A stretch of 64,000 bases of DNA from Paenibacillus sp. J2TS4 (GTDB taxonomy: Bacteria; Bacillota; Bacilli; Paenibacillales; NBRC-103111), in the NCBI RefSeq assembly GCF_018403245.1, contig NZ_BOSH01000005.1, positions 186,001 to 250,000 of the forward strand, given 5' to 3'. The translations under genes and the position numbers were made by a program. Under the pieces are notes generated by a model. The model ran no database searches. It saw nothing but the letters and a program-made list of their open reading frames with translations, and had not been told where the DNA came from. Positions 44,063 to 53,208 of this stretch are shown here, one piece after another (position 1 is the stretch's first letter; every line of letters begins with the position of its first letter).

Positions 44063-45307
44063 CTAATCGGCCGAACCCGCCTTCAACAAGCTCTTCAAAT
44101 CATGGCCGGTTGGATTCTGGTAGACTCGAAGCCCAAACTCTGGAGCGACCGCAAGAATATGGTCAAAAATATCGGATTGTACCCCTTCATAAACCGCCCA
44201 AGCGGTATCATTCGTAAAGGCGTAAATTTCCAAAGGCAGTCCGGTTTCCCCGGGATTCAATTGCCTGACCATGCGTGTCATGCCTTTATGAATTTGGGGA
44301 TGATGCTCGAGATATTGTACAATATAGGCTCTAAAAACACCGATGTTCGTCAATGCCCTGCCATTCACTTTATTGGATCGGTCTATTTCATTTTCGATGT
44401 TATGCTGCTCGATTTCTTTCTCTCTACTGGTAATATAGTCGTGAAGATAATGAATTTTTTTGAACTTCTCGATCATGTCATCGCTGCAAAAGGCAATACT
44501 GCCCATATCGACATGAACCGAGCGTTTGATCCTCCGGCCGCCGGAAGCTTGCATGCCTCTCCAGTTTTTGAAGGAATCCGAGATGAGCGCATAAGTCGGC
44601 AAGGTCGTAATCGTCTTATCCCAATTCTGGACCTTGACCGTGTTCAAAGAGATCTCGATAACATCTCCATCCGCTCCGTATTTGGGCATCTCAATCCAAT
44701 CGCCGACACGCACCATATCATTGGAAGTCAATTGAATGCCTGCTACCAGACCCAAAATAGAATCTTTGAAAATCAACATAATAACCGCCGATAATGCGCC
44801 GATCCCGCTCAGGAGAATGATCGGACTCTCTCCAATCAGATTGGAGATCACCAGTATTCCGCCAATGATAAACATAACAATTTTAACGACCTGAATATAT
44901 CCCCGGATCGGTCTGACCTTGGAAATTTCGTAGGTTGTATAAATGTCATTCAGAGCATTAAGGAATGCGTCCACTACCAGCATCATCACCACAATCATGT
45001 AGATGATGACACCCTTCTCTATCCATTGTTGATAATCAGGAAAGGTGAAAGAGAAATAATAAATAATGAGGGCGGGAACCACATGAGAAAGCTTCTGGAT
45101 GACCTTCCGCTCCAATAGATAATTGTCCCACTGGAACCGGTTGTTGTTAATATAATGGCTGAGGACTTTTATAACGACCTTCTTAGTAATAAAATTAGCT
45201 AATATGCTCAGCGCAATGATTCCAACGATCATGATCACATTGGACAGATAAACAGCTGTATCTGCTTGGACTCCGAGCTCTACGAGCAAATTCTTAATAA
45301 ATTCCAT
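44063..45307 (-). CDS. MscS-family mechanosensitive channel (YbdG-like)
   Basis: A 414-residue channel with about five N-terminal membrane segments and the MscS pore/beta-domain signature (GIGALSAVIMLIFKDSILGL, VRVGDWIEMPKYGADGDVIE, TVKVQNWDKTITTLPTYALI). The long C-terminal cytoplasmic domain resembles YbdG. The start ATG 45307 follows AGGAGG; the frame runs open to 45400. It protects the cell from hypo-osmotic shock. It is monocistronic. Confidence 0.9.
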   Translation of the reverse strand: MEFIKNLLVELGVQADTAVYLSNVIMIVGIIALSILANFITKKVVIKVLSHYINNNRFQWDNYLLERKVIQKLSHVVPALIIYYFSFTFPDYQQWIEKGVIIYMIVVMMLVVDAFLNALNDIYTTYEISKVRPIRGYIQVVKIVMFIIGGILVISNLIGESPIILLSGIGALSAVIMLIFKDSILGLVAGIQLTSNDMVRVGDWIEMPKYGADGDVIEISLNTVKVQNWDKTITTLPTYALISDSFKNWRGMQASGGRRIKRSVHVDMGSIAFCSDDMIEKFKKIHYLHDYITSREKEIEQHNIENEIDRSNKVNGRALTNIGVFRAYIVQYLEHHPQIHKGMTRMVRQLNPGETGLPLEIYAFTNDTAWAVYEGVQSDIFDHILAVAPEFGLRVYQNPTGHDLKSLLKAGSAD

Positions 45308-45364
45308 AACTCCTCCTAAAAAAAAAGAAAGGCCCACCATCGCACGCATGGACAATAACCGGAA

Positions 45365-45503
45365 ATTATAGTTTTCCCACAATAATATCTTTCTGTTCAT
45401 TGTTTTCCCACCAAGAATTTTGGACCGCGTGCTGGATTAAATCTTTATCCATTAGCTCTTTTGATGGATCCAGAATTTCGAGTAGCGCCTGAAATTGGTC
45501 TTC
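45365..45503 (-). other. Coding-like stretch after the 214-aa gene
   Basis: Below the stop of the gene at 45502, a different frame continues for about 45 codons (DQFQALLEILDPSKELMDKD ... WWENNEQKDI) and ends within the mscS leader. It has no start, and the frame is +1 relative to the upstream gene. It may be a former C-terminal extension separated by a frameshift, or a chance frame. Confidence 0.3.
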
Positions 45504-46146
45504 ATTCTACTTTCTCATACGATACGGGAATTCCATCCGAACGATTTAAATGAAAGAACACAATGAATCTGTCTGTTGAGGGGTCCCCCGTTTTCATTTT
45601 TTTGAGCATTTTTCGGCTTCTGCTCAGAATATAATCTTTATGATTATTGGAAAATACAAAGCCTAAGCCATATGTAATACTATACTCTTCCAAATGAAGT
45701 AATCGGGTAAATATCAATACATTCTGCTGTATGCAATTAATCAAACTGAGATCGACAAGTTTTACCGACTTGTTCAGCCCACGCAAAATATCACGCAGGA
45801 TGAGCATTCCTTCCTTATTGTCGATACTTATGATTTCATATAAAGAAGTCTCCGAATGCAGCATGGCATTTAGCAACTCATTTTCCACATGATTATCTGC
45901 AAGATAATTCTCCGCAAACCCTGATAAAGAACTCTTTTCCTCTCGGATTGTTTCATATATATTAAAATCATACAATGCATCTTGTTCCGCATAGGATTCA
46001 ATAACTATCTGGTTCTGCTTATAAAGTATGCCCAGAATACTGGCAGCCTGTTGAAACTCAGTGGCATGGACCAAATCTTCCATGATCTTACTGTGCAGCC
46101 CCACTTGAACTTGTCTATAATGCTTATATTGCTCTATGTCGACCAT
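45502..46146 (-). CDS. Hypothetical protein
   Basis: A 214-residue soluble protein I do not recognise. It has mainly helical content, no signal or membrane segment, and a C-terminal part (FTRLLHLEEYSITYGLGFVF, RSRKMLKKMKTGDP) that might be an alpha/beta domain. ATG 46146 has GAGGTGG upstream. It lies between the channel gene and the mobile-element region. Function unknown. Confidence 0.6.
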   Translation of the reverse strand: MVDIEQYKHYRQVQVGLHSKIMEDLVHATEFQQAASILGILYKQNQIVIESYAEQDALYDFNIYETIREEKSSLSGFAENYLADNHVENELLNAMLHSETSLYEIISIDNKEGMLILRDILRGLNKSVKLVDLSLINCIQQNVLIFTRLLHLEEYSITYGLGFVFSNNHKDYILSRSRKMLKKMKTGDPSTDRFIVFFHLNRSDGIPVSYEKVE

Positions 46147-46439
46147 GATTCCACCTCTATTCCTACGCCTTCTGCAACTAACCTATGACCTGAACCGCAT
46201 TCTCTTTAATTTGTGTAACCATTTCTACAAGCTTTCCCATATATCTGACCATATTTTATCAACCTTATTACGAATTTCTCCTGATAGCATTCGTCTTGCT
46301 CCTGTCTATCTCCTAATTATACTAGTTCTTTAGGATTATCGACAATCTTACTTGAAAACCCTGCTTTCGACAATGTTTTTACAATACCGCAGGTATCCAA
46401 TCTTACTGAAAGATCCTTAATTACAGTCGCTCCACATTT

Positions 46440-46599
46440 TCACATCTTGTTTGACTTACTTCTGTCGCAGCCAGTATCGACAATAGCTTTTGAAATAACC
46501 AATACGCTTTTCAGAGAAATATAGCGTGTCAGATTCAAGGCCTGATCAAAGGAATCTACTATAACGTATTTAAATTCAATCTTGTTTTTTCTTTGATTA
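46440..46599 (-). pseudogene. 3' part of a small gene split by a 3.5-kb element
   Basis: 51 codons (QRKNKIEFKYVIVDSFDQAL to the stop at 46440) that continue in frame from the 5' part at 50091-50324 once the intervening element and one ATTA copy are removed. The joined protein would have about 129 residues. No family is recognised. Confidence 0.65.
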
Positions 46600-46689
46600 T
46601 GAATATTTCGGTACGGCAGAGCCACTTGGTTAATTAGTGAGAGCCATGATGTTAACGAAATAGAGCCAGCAAATTAATAAGGAGAGCCA
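46600..46689 (+). repeat. Left end array of the 3.49-kb element
   Basis: TIR TGAATATTTC, then AGAGCCA at 46618, 46640, 46662 and 46683. The fourth box also pairs with GGCTCTCC at 46702 to form a hairpin. Confidence 0.8.
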
Positions 46690-46762
46690 GCAGAATATGA
46701 GGGCTCTCCCATTTACAATTTTCAACTGTCGTACCGTAAGCGAAATTGAATCATGCAAGAAT

Positions 46763-47319
46763 TCACCTCCATAACCTCTCTGTTTTGGTTAATATTCCTT
46801 CATCAAATTCCATCTTGTAGATATCAGGTTTTGAAGTATTTAATAAAAAATCCAATCGAAGTACCCCATCATCATTGTCATAACGGCCCCATGAGTTCCA
46901 ATAGCAACTTTCTGGCCCTTATATTCGCTAATAATGTTTTTTAATATTGTTACAACACGATTTTGGCAAATCGTAAAAGACTCCCCTCCAGGCAACGAAA
47001 AGTCGGGGTCTGAAAACATTTTCTTTACTAATGGATACACCTCCTTATCAGGCATTATTCTATCGTCGCCAATAAATACTACTTCTTTTAGTTTCTCAAT
47101 CACAATCGTTTCTTTGCCTAATGATTGGGCTAGTCCTTCTATTGTTAATATTGCCCTTCTATATGGACTTGAGATGAACCTGTCTATACCCTCATCTTTC
47201 AATAATTGAGCTACAATTCGGGCATCTGATTCGCCTTTTAAAGTCAGTCCACGTGTTCTTTCGTCCCCTTCCATTTTCGGTGATTCTCCGTGCCTGACCA
47301 TGTATATATAGGTCTTCAT
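46763..47319 (-). pseudogene. Histidine phosphatase with C-terminal frameshift
   Basis: Branch-1 histidine phosphatase (phosphoglycerate-mutase fold). The RHGES motif with the phospho-accepting His lies near residue 9, SSPYRRAILT follows, and the second catalytic His is in GTHGAVMT. The first frame stops at 46840 after GYFDWIFY. In the next frame the expected C-terminus is intact (SKPDIYKMEFDEGILTKTER, stop at 46763). The shift lies in a run of six A residues (46845-46850). It may be a recent mutation or a sequencing error. It is AT-rich cargo of the element; UppS is its nearest non-IS neighbour. Confidence 0.8.
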
Positions 47320-47420
47320 AATTTCCCCCTAGACTTCAATAAGGCATATGTAGTCTCGTGTGAATTCCTGTATTATCGTACTCTTCCCTCGGTATTAAGG
47401 GATTATCTCTCGTATGCTCA

Positions 47421-47743
47421 CTCATTCGCAGGATTTCATTACCCTAGAAGGCAGTGGCCGAAAGGAAAATATCATTTGAAACCCATAAGGTCGCTGTTTT
47501 AGGCATGCGGGAATAGAAGAAACGACTGGGACTATTTCTCCTGGTGGTTCTCTACTGCACGCATCCTCCACTAGTCCCCTGGAAGTTTACCATCCCACGG
47601 CTCGACGGGTCTATGCCCTGACATTCCTTCGTTACACTTATCCAAGGTGTGGAGACCGATAGCGTTTAGCTGATGGGTCTATGCCCTTATCGGGTACGAA
47701 CTCGGTCCTCCGTGCTTTCTTTATTCGAAATCCTGCGAATGAG
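47421..47743 (-). ncRNA. Candidate bridge-RNA region of the IS110
   Basis: Non-coding DNA downstream of the transposase, enclosed by perfect 17-bp inverted arms (47421-47437 and 47727-47743, CTCATTCGCAGGATTTC). It holds a 13-bp direct repeat GGGTCTATGCCCT at 47607 and 47675, each with GGG/CCC ends. IS1111-type members of IS110 encode the guide RNA in this 3' position. The assignment is an inference from position and repeats. Confidence 0.4.
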
Positions 47744-47772
47744 TCAATTTACGACGATACTGCAATATAGCT

Positions 47773-49056
47773 TTATGCTACTTGAACAAACGAATGGACA
47801 GTTTTCTCGGGCATGAACGAGTCACCGTTTTGAACCATCCCAACTAGGATACGAGCCAGTTTTCCAAGTAACTTAAACACCGACTGTTGCTTTCCCATAT
47901 GCTTAATTTGAACATTGTTTTCATGCAGCTGGCGAAAAACAGCATTGGTTCCTACCAGTGTAAGCATCGCAAGATACAGATATTTCGCAGCTTTGCATCC
48001 CCGCGCTTCGAGATTACAATCTCTCCCTTGCGCTTCCCTGAGCTACTTTCAGCCAGATTTAGGCCGGCTCTCCTCAGCAATTGACGCCCGTGGGAATACA
48101 GTCTCAAGTCACCTGCACTGGACAGAATCGCAGCAATGTAAATCGTACCAAGACCTTTTACCGAGCGAAGTTGGCTAACCAGCGGGATCCCTTCCAGTAA
48201 TGTTCCGAGTTCCCTTTCGACCTGTTCTAAGATGTCGGTAATACGCTCAAACTCGTCTAACAACCGTTGTAAATCTTGCTTTGCCTCCATGAGTGCAGCG
48301 GTCTCTCTACACTCTGTCTGGCTTTACTGAGGAGTTCGGCAGCTTTCTGTCTTCCCGTGGTGCCGCCAGCTCGCTTCATGTACTTTTTCCATCCCGTAAT
48401 GACCTCTTCAATGGATCGGCTATGAAGATCAGATGGGGATGGAAACGCTTTGAGGGTGGCAATCGATCGAGGGCGTGTCCAATCCTTAAAGACAGATGCA
48501 TACTCAGGGAAATAAATATCTAGCCAGCGAACGATCCGATTCTGCAGCCGTACGCTATTTGTGACCCAAAATTCCCGATCACTCATGATGGTGCGTAACC
48601 TTTGGAAATCCCCCGTTTGACGAGTGAAATCGTAGTAAAACCCACGGCTGACAGCGTCTGCAATGATGAGGGCGTCTTTGGGATCGCTCTTGGAAGGACT
48701 GTTATCACGGTTCTCCTTGTTTCTTTTTGTTGTCTCCGGATTCACTAAGAGACGTTTTGTCCCTGTGCAACTAGCCAATTGGCCAGGTTGTTCCAATAGT
48801 GACCTGTCGGCTCCATGCCGATAATAAGACCTTTTAATCTATGTTTCCGCTGTAATTCATCCATCCACCGTTTTAGTGTTTCAAATCCGCTATGTGTGTT
48901 CTTAAACGAAAAGTGCCGATTTGAAAGCACAATTCCCCGGAAGTTCGTAGCTTGCGCTACATGGGTCTCCTTGGCCATGTCGATTCCAACTACGAGATGA
49001 GAGCTTGTAATGCGTTCAATCCGTTGATTTTGTCCTACCGATTGCTTAAACTTCAT
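47773..49056 (-). pseudogene. IS110-family transposase, multiple frameshifts
   Basis: RuvC-like DEDD transposase. The N-terminus is recognisable (HLVVGIDMAKETHVAQATNF, IIGMEPTGHYWNNLANWLV), then the frame shifts near 48755 and resumes (LVNPETTKRNKENRDNSPSK, DPKDALIIADAV). It shifts again near 48275 (into LLDEFERITDILEQVERELG, SVKGLGTIYIAAIL) and again near 47955 (into MLTLVGTNAVFRQLHENNVQ). At least three shifts make it inactive. The start ATG 49056 is preceded by GGGAGG buried in a stem. Confidence 0.9.
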
Positions 49057-49061
49057 AGTAA

Positions 49062-49125
49062 GAGCGCCTCCCTTGTTGGTGTTGGGTTTCAAACCCGCCG
49101 ACAAACCCATCATACCGAGGCGCTC
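49062..49125 (-). promoter_or_regulatory. Hairpin sequestering the IS110 ribosome-binding site
   Basis: Perfect 9-bp arms GAGCGCCTC/GAGGCGCTC (49062-49070 and 49117-49125), with an inner GGGTTT/AAACCC stem, lie directly before the transposase ATG. The arm contains the Shine-Dalgarno GGGAGG, so a transcript that includes both arms would hide it. This is a common guard against read-through expression. Confidence 0.6.
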
Positions 49126-49178
49126 CTATTTTGACAAAGTCCGTTTCTTAGGACTAACAGGAATGTTTACTTTAATGC

Positions 49179-49916
49179 TTAGGCTCTTTTCTTTCGATTT
49201 TGATAATCTAAAATGGACGCATAAAGAAGTTCCTCATTGAAATCAGGCCACATTTCATCAGTGAACCAGAGTTCAGTATGGGCTGACTGCCAAAGTAAAA
49301 AATTGCTTAACCGTTTCTCACCACTTGTTCGAATTAGTAAGTCGGGGCAAGGATTATTTCCTGTATAGAGGAACTGTTCAAACTCCTCTTCCGTAATTTC
49401 TTCCTCATTTTTTGTTTTAACTATCGATCTTACAGCTTGAATTATATCGCTCTTACCGCCATAATTCATTGCAAAATAAACTTTTAGTCCAGTGTTTTCT
49501 TCAGTTTCATCTACGACTTTACGCATGGCTTGCTGGGTTACTTCAGGAAATTTAGAAATATCTCCAATAAAAAAGACTTTAATATTGTTTTCATTTAACT
49601 CACGAACGTTTGTCTCTTGAACAAACTCACTCACTAAACTAATGATGTAATCAACTTCGTCTTTAGGCCTTTTCCAATTTTCTGTTGAAAAAGCGTATAG
49701 CGTTAGTGATTCTATTCCGTTTTTATGACACATGCTTATGGTTTGACGCATTGTTTGCATCCCAGCATAGTGGCCAGCAGACCTAGGTAATCCTCTTCGC
49801 TTCGCCCATCGACCGTTTCCATCCATCATAATTGCGATATGTTTTGGAAGATGACTACTCCAATCAATCTTTGATTTGAGGCCATTTCTAGTTCGATTCA
49901 GACCAAACCACTTCAT
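49179..49916 (-). CDS. uppS: Isoprenyl transferase (undecaprenyl diphosphate synthase family)
   Basis: A 245-residue cis-prenyltransferase that makes the C55 lipid carrier for cell-wall synthesis. All family blocks are present: HIAIMMDGNGRWAKRRGLPR with the catalytic Asp, LYAFSTENWKRP, YFAMNYGGKSDI, LLIRTSGEKRLSNFLLWQSA and MWPDF. The start ATG 49916 has GGAGGG upstream; the frame is open to 49949. The gene is AT-rich and lies inside a transposon-like element, away from the usual frr-cdsA context, so it is probably an acquired extra copy. It might protect against drugs that block the lipid II cycle. Confidence 0.92.
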   Translation of the reverse strand: MKWFGLNRTRNGLKSKIDWSSHLPKHIAIMMDGNGRWAKRRGLPRSAGHYAGMQTMRQTISMCHKNGIESLTLYAFSTENWKRPKDEVDYIISLVSEFVQETNVRELNENNIKVFFIGDISKFPEVTQQAMRKVVDETEENTGLKVYFAMNYGGKSDIIQAVRSIVKTKNEEEITEEEFEQFLYTGNNPCPDLLIRTSGEKRLSNFLLWQSAHTELWFTDEMWPDFNEELLYASILDYQNRKKRA

Positions 49917-50000
49917 TCTCAACCCTCCAAAACATAAGTCGTCAACCATCTATATATTACCACAATTGGAACTATCCAGCCCGTAAGTTTAGTCCCATAC

Positions 50001-50090
50001 TGGCTCTGTACATTAACATCGTGGCTCTATTTTATTAACGAAGTGACTCTCATTCATTAACTTAATGGCTCTATGGGACTGAAATATTCA
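50001..50090 (-). repeat. Right end array of the 3.49-kb element
   Basis: Read on the minus strand: TIR TGAATATTTC, then AGAGCCA, AGAGTCA, AGAGCCA, AGAGCCA at the same 22/22/21-bp spacing as the left end. One box has a single mismatch. Confidence 0.8.
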
Positions 50091-50324
50091 ATTAGGTACT
50101 TTGTAGGAAATTCCTGAAATTCTGTATCTCCTATTCCTCTGGCACAATAACTCGGTAACTCCCTCCTCTGTCTGCATTACCTTAAAAGGAAAGTACACAT
50201 TCTCTTTCTTTAAGGACATCATTAAGCATCCGCGGAGATTAGTATATAACTTAAATAATCTAAATGGGGTAAGGTCACCAGCCTCGTCTATCAGTATCAG
50301 AACATCGATGTTATTACTTTTCAT
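50091..50324 (-). pseudogene. 5' part of the small gene split by the element
   Basis: 78 codons from ATG 50324 (MKSNNIDVLILIDEAGDLTP), with GGAGGT 7 nt upstream. The stop TGA at 50088 is supplied by the tip of the inserted element. The natural continuation is 46440-46599. It is divergent from a ribbon-helix-helix gene, with a palindrome in between. Unknown family. Confidence 0.65.
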
Positions 50325-50412
50325 AAACGTGACCTCCAAATAAATATTTAATGGACAGAAAATCTAGTATGATCAGAACCCCGTACTACACTAAGTACAC
50401 AAAATAGTGAAT

Positions 50413-50427
50413 ATTACAATTTGTAAT
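50413..50427. promoter_or_regulatory. Perfect palindrome before the RHH gene
   Basis: ATTACAA-T-TTGTAAT lies between the split gene and the RHH gene, a plausible operator for the RHH protein. Confidence 0.45.
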
Positions 50428-50501
50428 TAAAATATATCACAAATCGTATTATGTTTTAACTTCTCACTTTCTTTCTATACTGATATGTGAGGTGATTTTT
50501 C

Positions 50502-50702
50502 ATGAATAGTGACGAGTTCATCATAACCCCCAGGGAAGACAAGACAGTTACGATGTCAATACGCATAGAAAAAGTTATGCAGGACCAATTGGATGAACTT
50601 GCTCGAAAGAGCAATCGTTCCCGAAACGAAATAATTAATATGGCTTTAGAATATGCTCTCAAAAATGTGAAATTTATTGACTCGACAGATTCTCCTAAAT
50701 AA
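50502..50702 (+). CDS. Ribbon-helix-helix DNA-binding protein
   Basis: A 66-residue Arc/CopG-type protein. The beta strand VTMSIRIEK is followed by helix 1 (MQDQLDELARKSN) and helix 2 (SRNEIINMALEYALKNVKF). GAGGTGA precedes ATG 50502. It is AT-rich and divergent from the split gene. It may regulate that gene and itself. No toxin partner lies downstream: IS66 begins 100 bp later. Confidence 0.8.
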   Translation: MNSDEFIITPREDKTVTMSIRIEKVMQDQLDELARKSNRSRNEIINMALEYALKNVKFIDSTDSPK

Positions 50703-50888
50703 CGAATAAAGGTGAGGTACAAAAAGAACAGATATAATTTCTATTCAATGGCAAGACGTGCGAAATTGGCCCTGTTCTTCTCTAACTCTTTGAACTCTCA
50801 TACGTAAGCGTCAAACCGAACACACTTGTTCATGAGAGCCGCCTGCTGTCAAAATAAGAACCATCTCAAACAGATGGAGGAAAGCGAG

Positions 50889-51213
50889 ATGAAGAACGAA
50901 ACGGCAGCAATGGATGGAACGCATCGCAACGTACCGGGCGAGTGGAAAGACGATGAAGGCCTGGTGCGCAGAGCAAGGTCTTTCGGTGGATCAACTGAAA
51001 TATTGGCTCTACAAAGCGAAGAAAAAGGAGGACCTCTCGCCAGCGGCACCCCCGGCATTTCGTCCGGTGAACGTGATCAGCCAGGAAGGAACGGAAAAGG
51101 CCTCTTCTCATTCCTTGTGGGTACAAGTAGGCTCCGCTCGCATTGCTGTCACTCCAAGTTTTGAACCGCAGTTGCTTCGCGATGTCGTACGCACACTGGA
51201 GACTTTATGCTGA
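50889..51213 (+). pseudogene. tnpA: IS66 TnpA with N-terminal frameshift
   Basis: HTH accessory protein (WMERIATYRASGKTMKAWCA, GLSVDQLKYWLYKAKKK). The intact frame begins only at ATG 50914. An ATG at 50889 followed by one extra A would give the usual start (MKTKRQQWMERI), so a +1 shift occurred at codon 3. Confidence 0.75.
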
Positions 51214-51560
51214 ATATGGCCGCTGCTGCGCAGGTCTATCTGGCCTGTGGTTCCACCGACCTTCGCAAATCCATTGACGGCCTAGCCGCCATCGTCCAGG
51301 AACAGTTTGCGCTCAATCCCTTCTCCGCGGCGTTATTTGTGTTTTGCAACCGCAGACGGGACAAACTCAAAATCTTGCAGTGGGATCACGCAGGATTTTG
51401 GCTCTACTACCGTCGTCTGGAGCGTGGCACGTTTCAGTGGCCTTCCGGCGGCACCATGCCGCTTTGCCTAACTGCTCGGGAACTGCGCTGGCTACTCGAT
51501 GGCCTGTCGCTCTCGCAGGTCCATGCCCATCCTGCCCTTTCGCCGGAAGTGGCGATCTAA
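51207..51560 (+). CDS. tnpB: IS66 TnpB (Orf2) accessory protein
   Basis: A 117-residue protein typical of IS66: VYLACGSTDLRKSIDGLAAI, FVFCNRRRDKLKILQWDHAG, FWLYYRRLERGTFQWP. It overlaps tnpA by 7 bp. It is the only intact gene of the element. The role in transposition is accessory and poorly defined. Confidence 0.88.
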   Translation: MLNMAAAAQVYLACGSTDLRKSIDGLAAIVQEQFALNPFSAALFVFCNRRRDKLKILQWDHAGFWLYYRRLERGTFQWPSGGTMPLCLTARELRWLLDGLSLSQVHAHPALSPEVAI

Positions 51561-51599
51561 CAGATTTCGGTTACGCACAAGCAGGATTTTGCCACCGGG

Positions 51600-53208
51600 T
51601 TGTCGAAAGAAAACGGTATGAAAACTGAAGCGGAATCCCTCACCCTGGAACAACCCCAGCAGCAAAATGCAGGGCTGGAACAACAGAATAAGCAGCAGGC
51701 GCGTGAACTAGCCGAACTGTCAGCCAAACTCAAATGGTATGAAGAGCAGTTTCGCCTCGCCCAACAGAAGCGCTTCGGTGCCTCCAGCGAAAAAACGCAT
51801 CCGGATCAACTAGAATTGAATTTGTTCAACGAAGCCGAAGTGCTGGCTACCCCGGAGGGGCAAGAGCCTCTGACGGAGAAAGTCACCTACGAGCGCCGCA
51901 AGACCAGCGGCAAGTGGAAAGCAGATCTGTCCAAACTACCGGTCGGGGACCGTCGTGTACAGCCTGAACGAAGACGAGCAGGTATGTCCGTGCTGCGGCG
52001 GTTCTCTGCATGAGATGAGTGCCGAGACGCGCAGTGAAATCGCCATCGTGCCACCGCAAGTCAAGGTCATTCAGCATGTGCGGCAGGTATACGCCTGCCG
52101 ACACTGTGAGCGTCATGAGATGCAGACGCCCATCCTTACCGCGCCGATGCCTAAACCGGTGTATCCGGGCAGTCTGGCTTCACCGTCTATTCTGGCGCAT
52201 GTCATGTGCCAGAAATACGTAGACAGTCTGCCGCTGTACCGGCAAGAGCAGCAATTTGCCCGTCTGGGTTATACGCTGTCTCGGCAAACGATGGCAAACT
52301 GGATGATTTACGGAGCGGAGCAATGGCTGATGCCGGTCGTCGCGGCGATGAAGGCGCACCTGCTAAAGCAAAGTGCGCTGCATGCGGACGAGACGACGTT
52401 GCAAGTGCTTCGCGAACCCGGTAAATCGGCAGAATCGACCTCGTATTTATGGCTTTATCGCACGGGTCGTGGCACAGATCCGGCCGTCGTTTACGACTAC
52501 TAGCGGACGCGTGGTGGCGAGCATCCCCGGAACTTCCTGTCTGGATTTAGGGGATATCTGCATGTGGATGGTTATCCGGGCTACTATAAGGTGGCCGGAG
52601 TCATACTGGTGGGTTGCTGGGCGCATGCCCGGCGCAAATACGACGAAGCGCTCAAGGCTGTACCGGAGGCGAAGGGGGACAAGGACACGGTAGCCGGACA
52701 AGGACTGGCGTATTGCAACCAACTCTTTGCCATTGAACGGGACCTGCAGGGGGCCACGCCGGAAGAGCGATTTATGGCTCGCCAGGATCGAAGCCGCCCG
52801 GTGCTGGATGCCTATTACGCCTGGCTGCGCCAGCAGCGGTCCCGGACGATGCCCAAAAGCTTGCTCGGTCAAGCGATTGCTTACAACCTGAACCAATGGG
52901 ATAAGTTGACGGCGTTCCTGAAGGACGGGGTGCTGGAAATCGACAACAATCGCAGCGAACGGTCGATTAAGCCTTTTGTGATCGGGCGCAAAAATTGGCT
53001 CTTCGCCAACACTCCGAGAGGAGCCAAGGCAAGCGCGGCGATTTACAGCGTGATTGAGACCGCGAAGGAGAACGGCCTGCATCCGTTCCGGTACTTGATG
53101 TACCTGTTCGAGCAATTGCCTCAGCTTTCGAATCTTCAGGATCCGCAGGCACTGGAACCGTTTATGCCGTGGTCGGCATTACTGCCGGTCACCTGTCGCA
53201 TCACTTAA
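51600..53208 (+). pseudogene. tnpC: IS66 TnpC transposase with frameshift and nonsense codon
   Basis: DDE transposase. The N-terminal leucine-zipper-like part ends at 52013 in one frame. The zinc-binding and catalytic part continues from about 51950 in another frame (CPCCGGSLHEMS, LHADETTLQVL). It meets an in-frame TAG at 52501 where the family has Gln (VVYDY-stop-RTRGGEHP), then runs to 53208 with the final DDE block (LEIDNNRSERSIKPFVIGRK). Inactive. Confidence 0.9.

Larger units (their letters stand above)
47421..49125 (-). mobile_element. Decayed IS110-family insertion sequence
   Basis: Contains a frameshifted IS110 transposase (49056-47773), a structured leader (49062-49125) and a non-coding stretch of about 350 bp below the gene (47421-47772). 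Both outer borders are estimates, because IS110 elements lack clear terminal repeats and target duplications. It sits between the histidine phosphatase and UppS inside the larger element. Confidence 0.75.
46600..50090. mobile_element. 3.49-kb transposon-like element without transposase
   Basis: The ends begin TGAATATTTC in inverted orientation (46600-46609 and 50081-50090). After 8 bp each end carries four AGAGCCA boxes, each usually followed after 4-5 bp by a TTAAT-like element, at spacings 22, 22, 21 bp counted from the outside. The right end is an exact mirror (50066, 50044, 50022, 50001). The element is flanked by a 4-bp direct repeat ATTA. Arrays of about 22-bp sites and TG...CA tips are typical of Mu/Tn7/IS21-type DDE transposases, but none is encoded inside. 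Contents: frameshifted histidine phosphatase, a decayed IS110 and UppS. Confidence 0.8.

Noticed and set aside
46618..50072. CRISPR-like regularly spaced repeats (AGAGCCA every 22 bp)
   Set aside because: Only about 12 bases per unit are conserved, units abut without unique spacers of normal length, and the two groups are mirror images at the ends of one element. Transposase-site arrays explain them.
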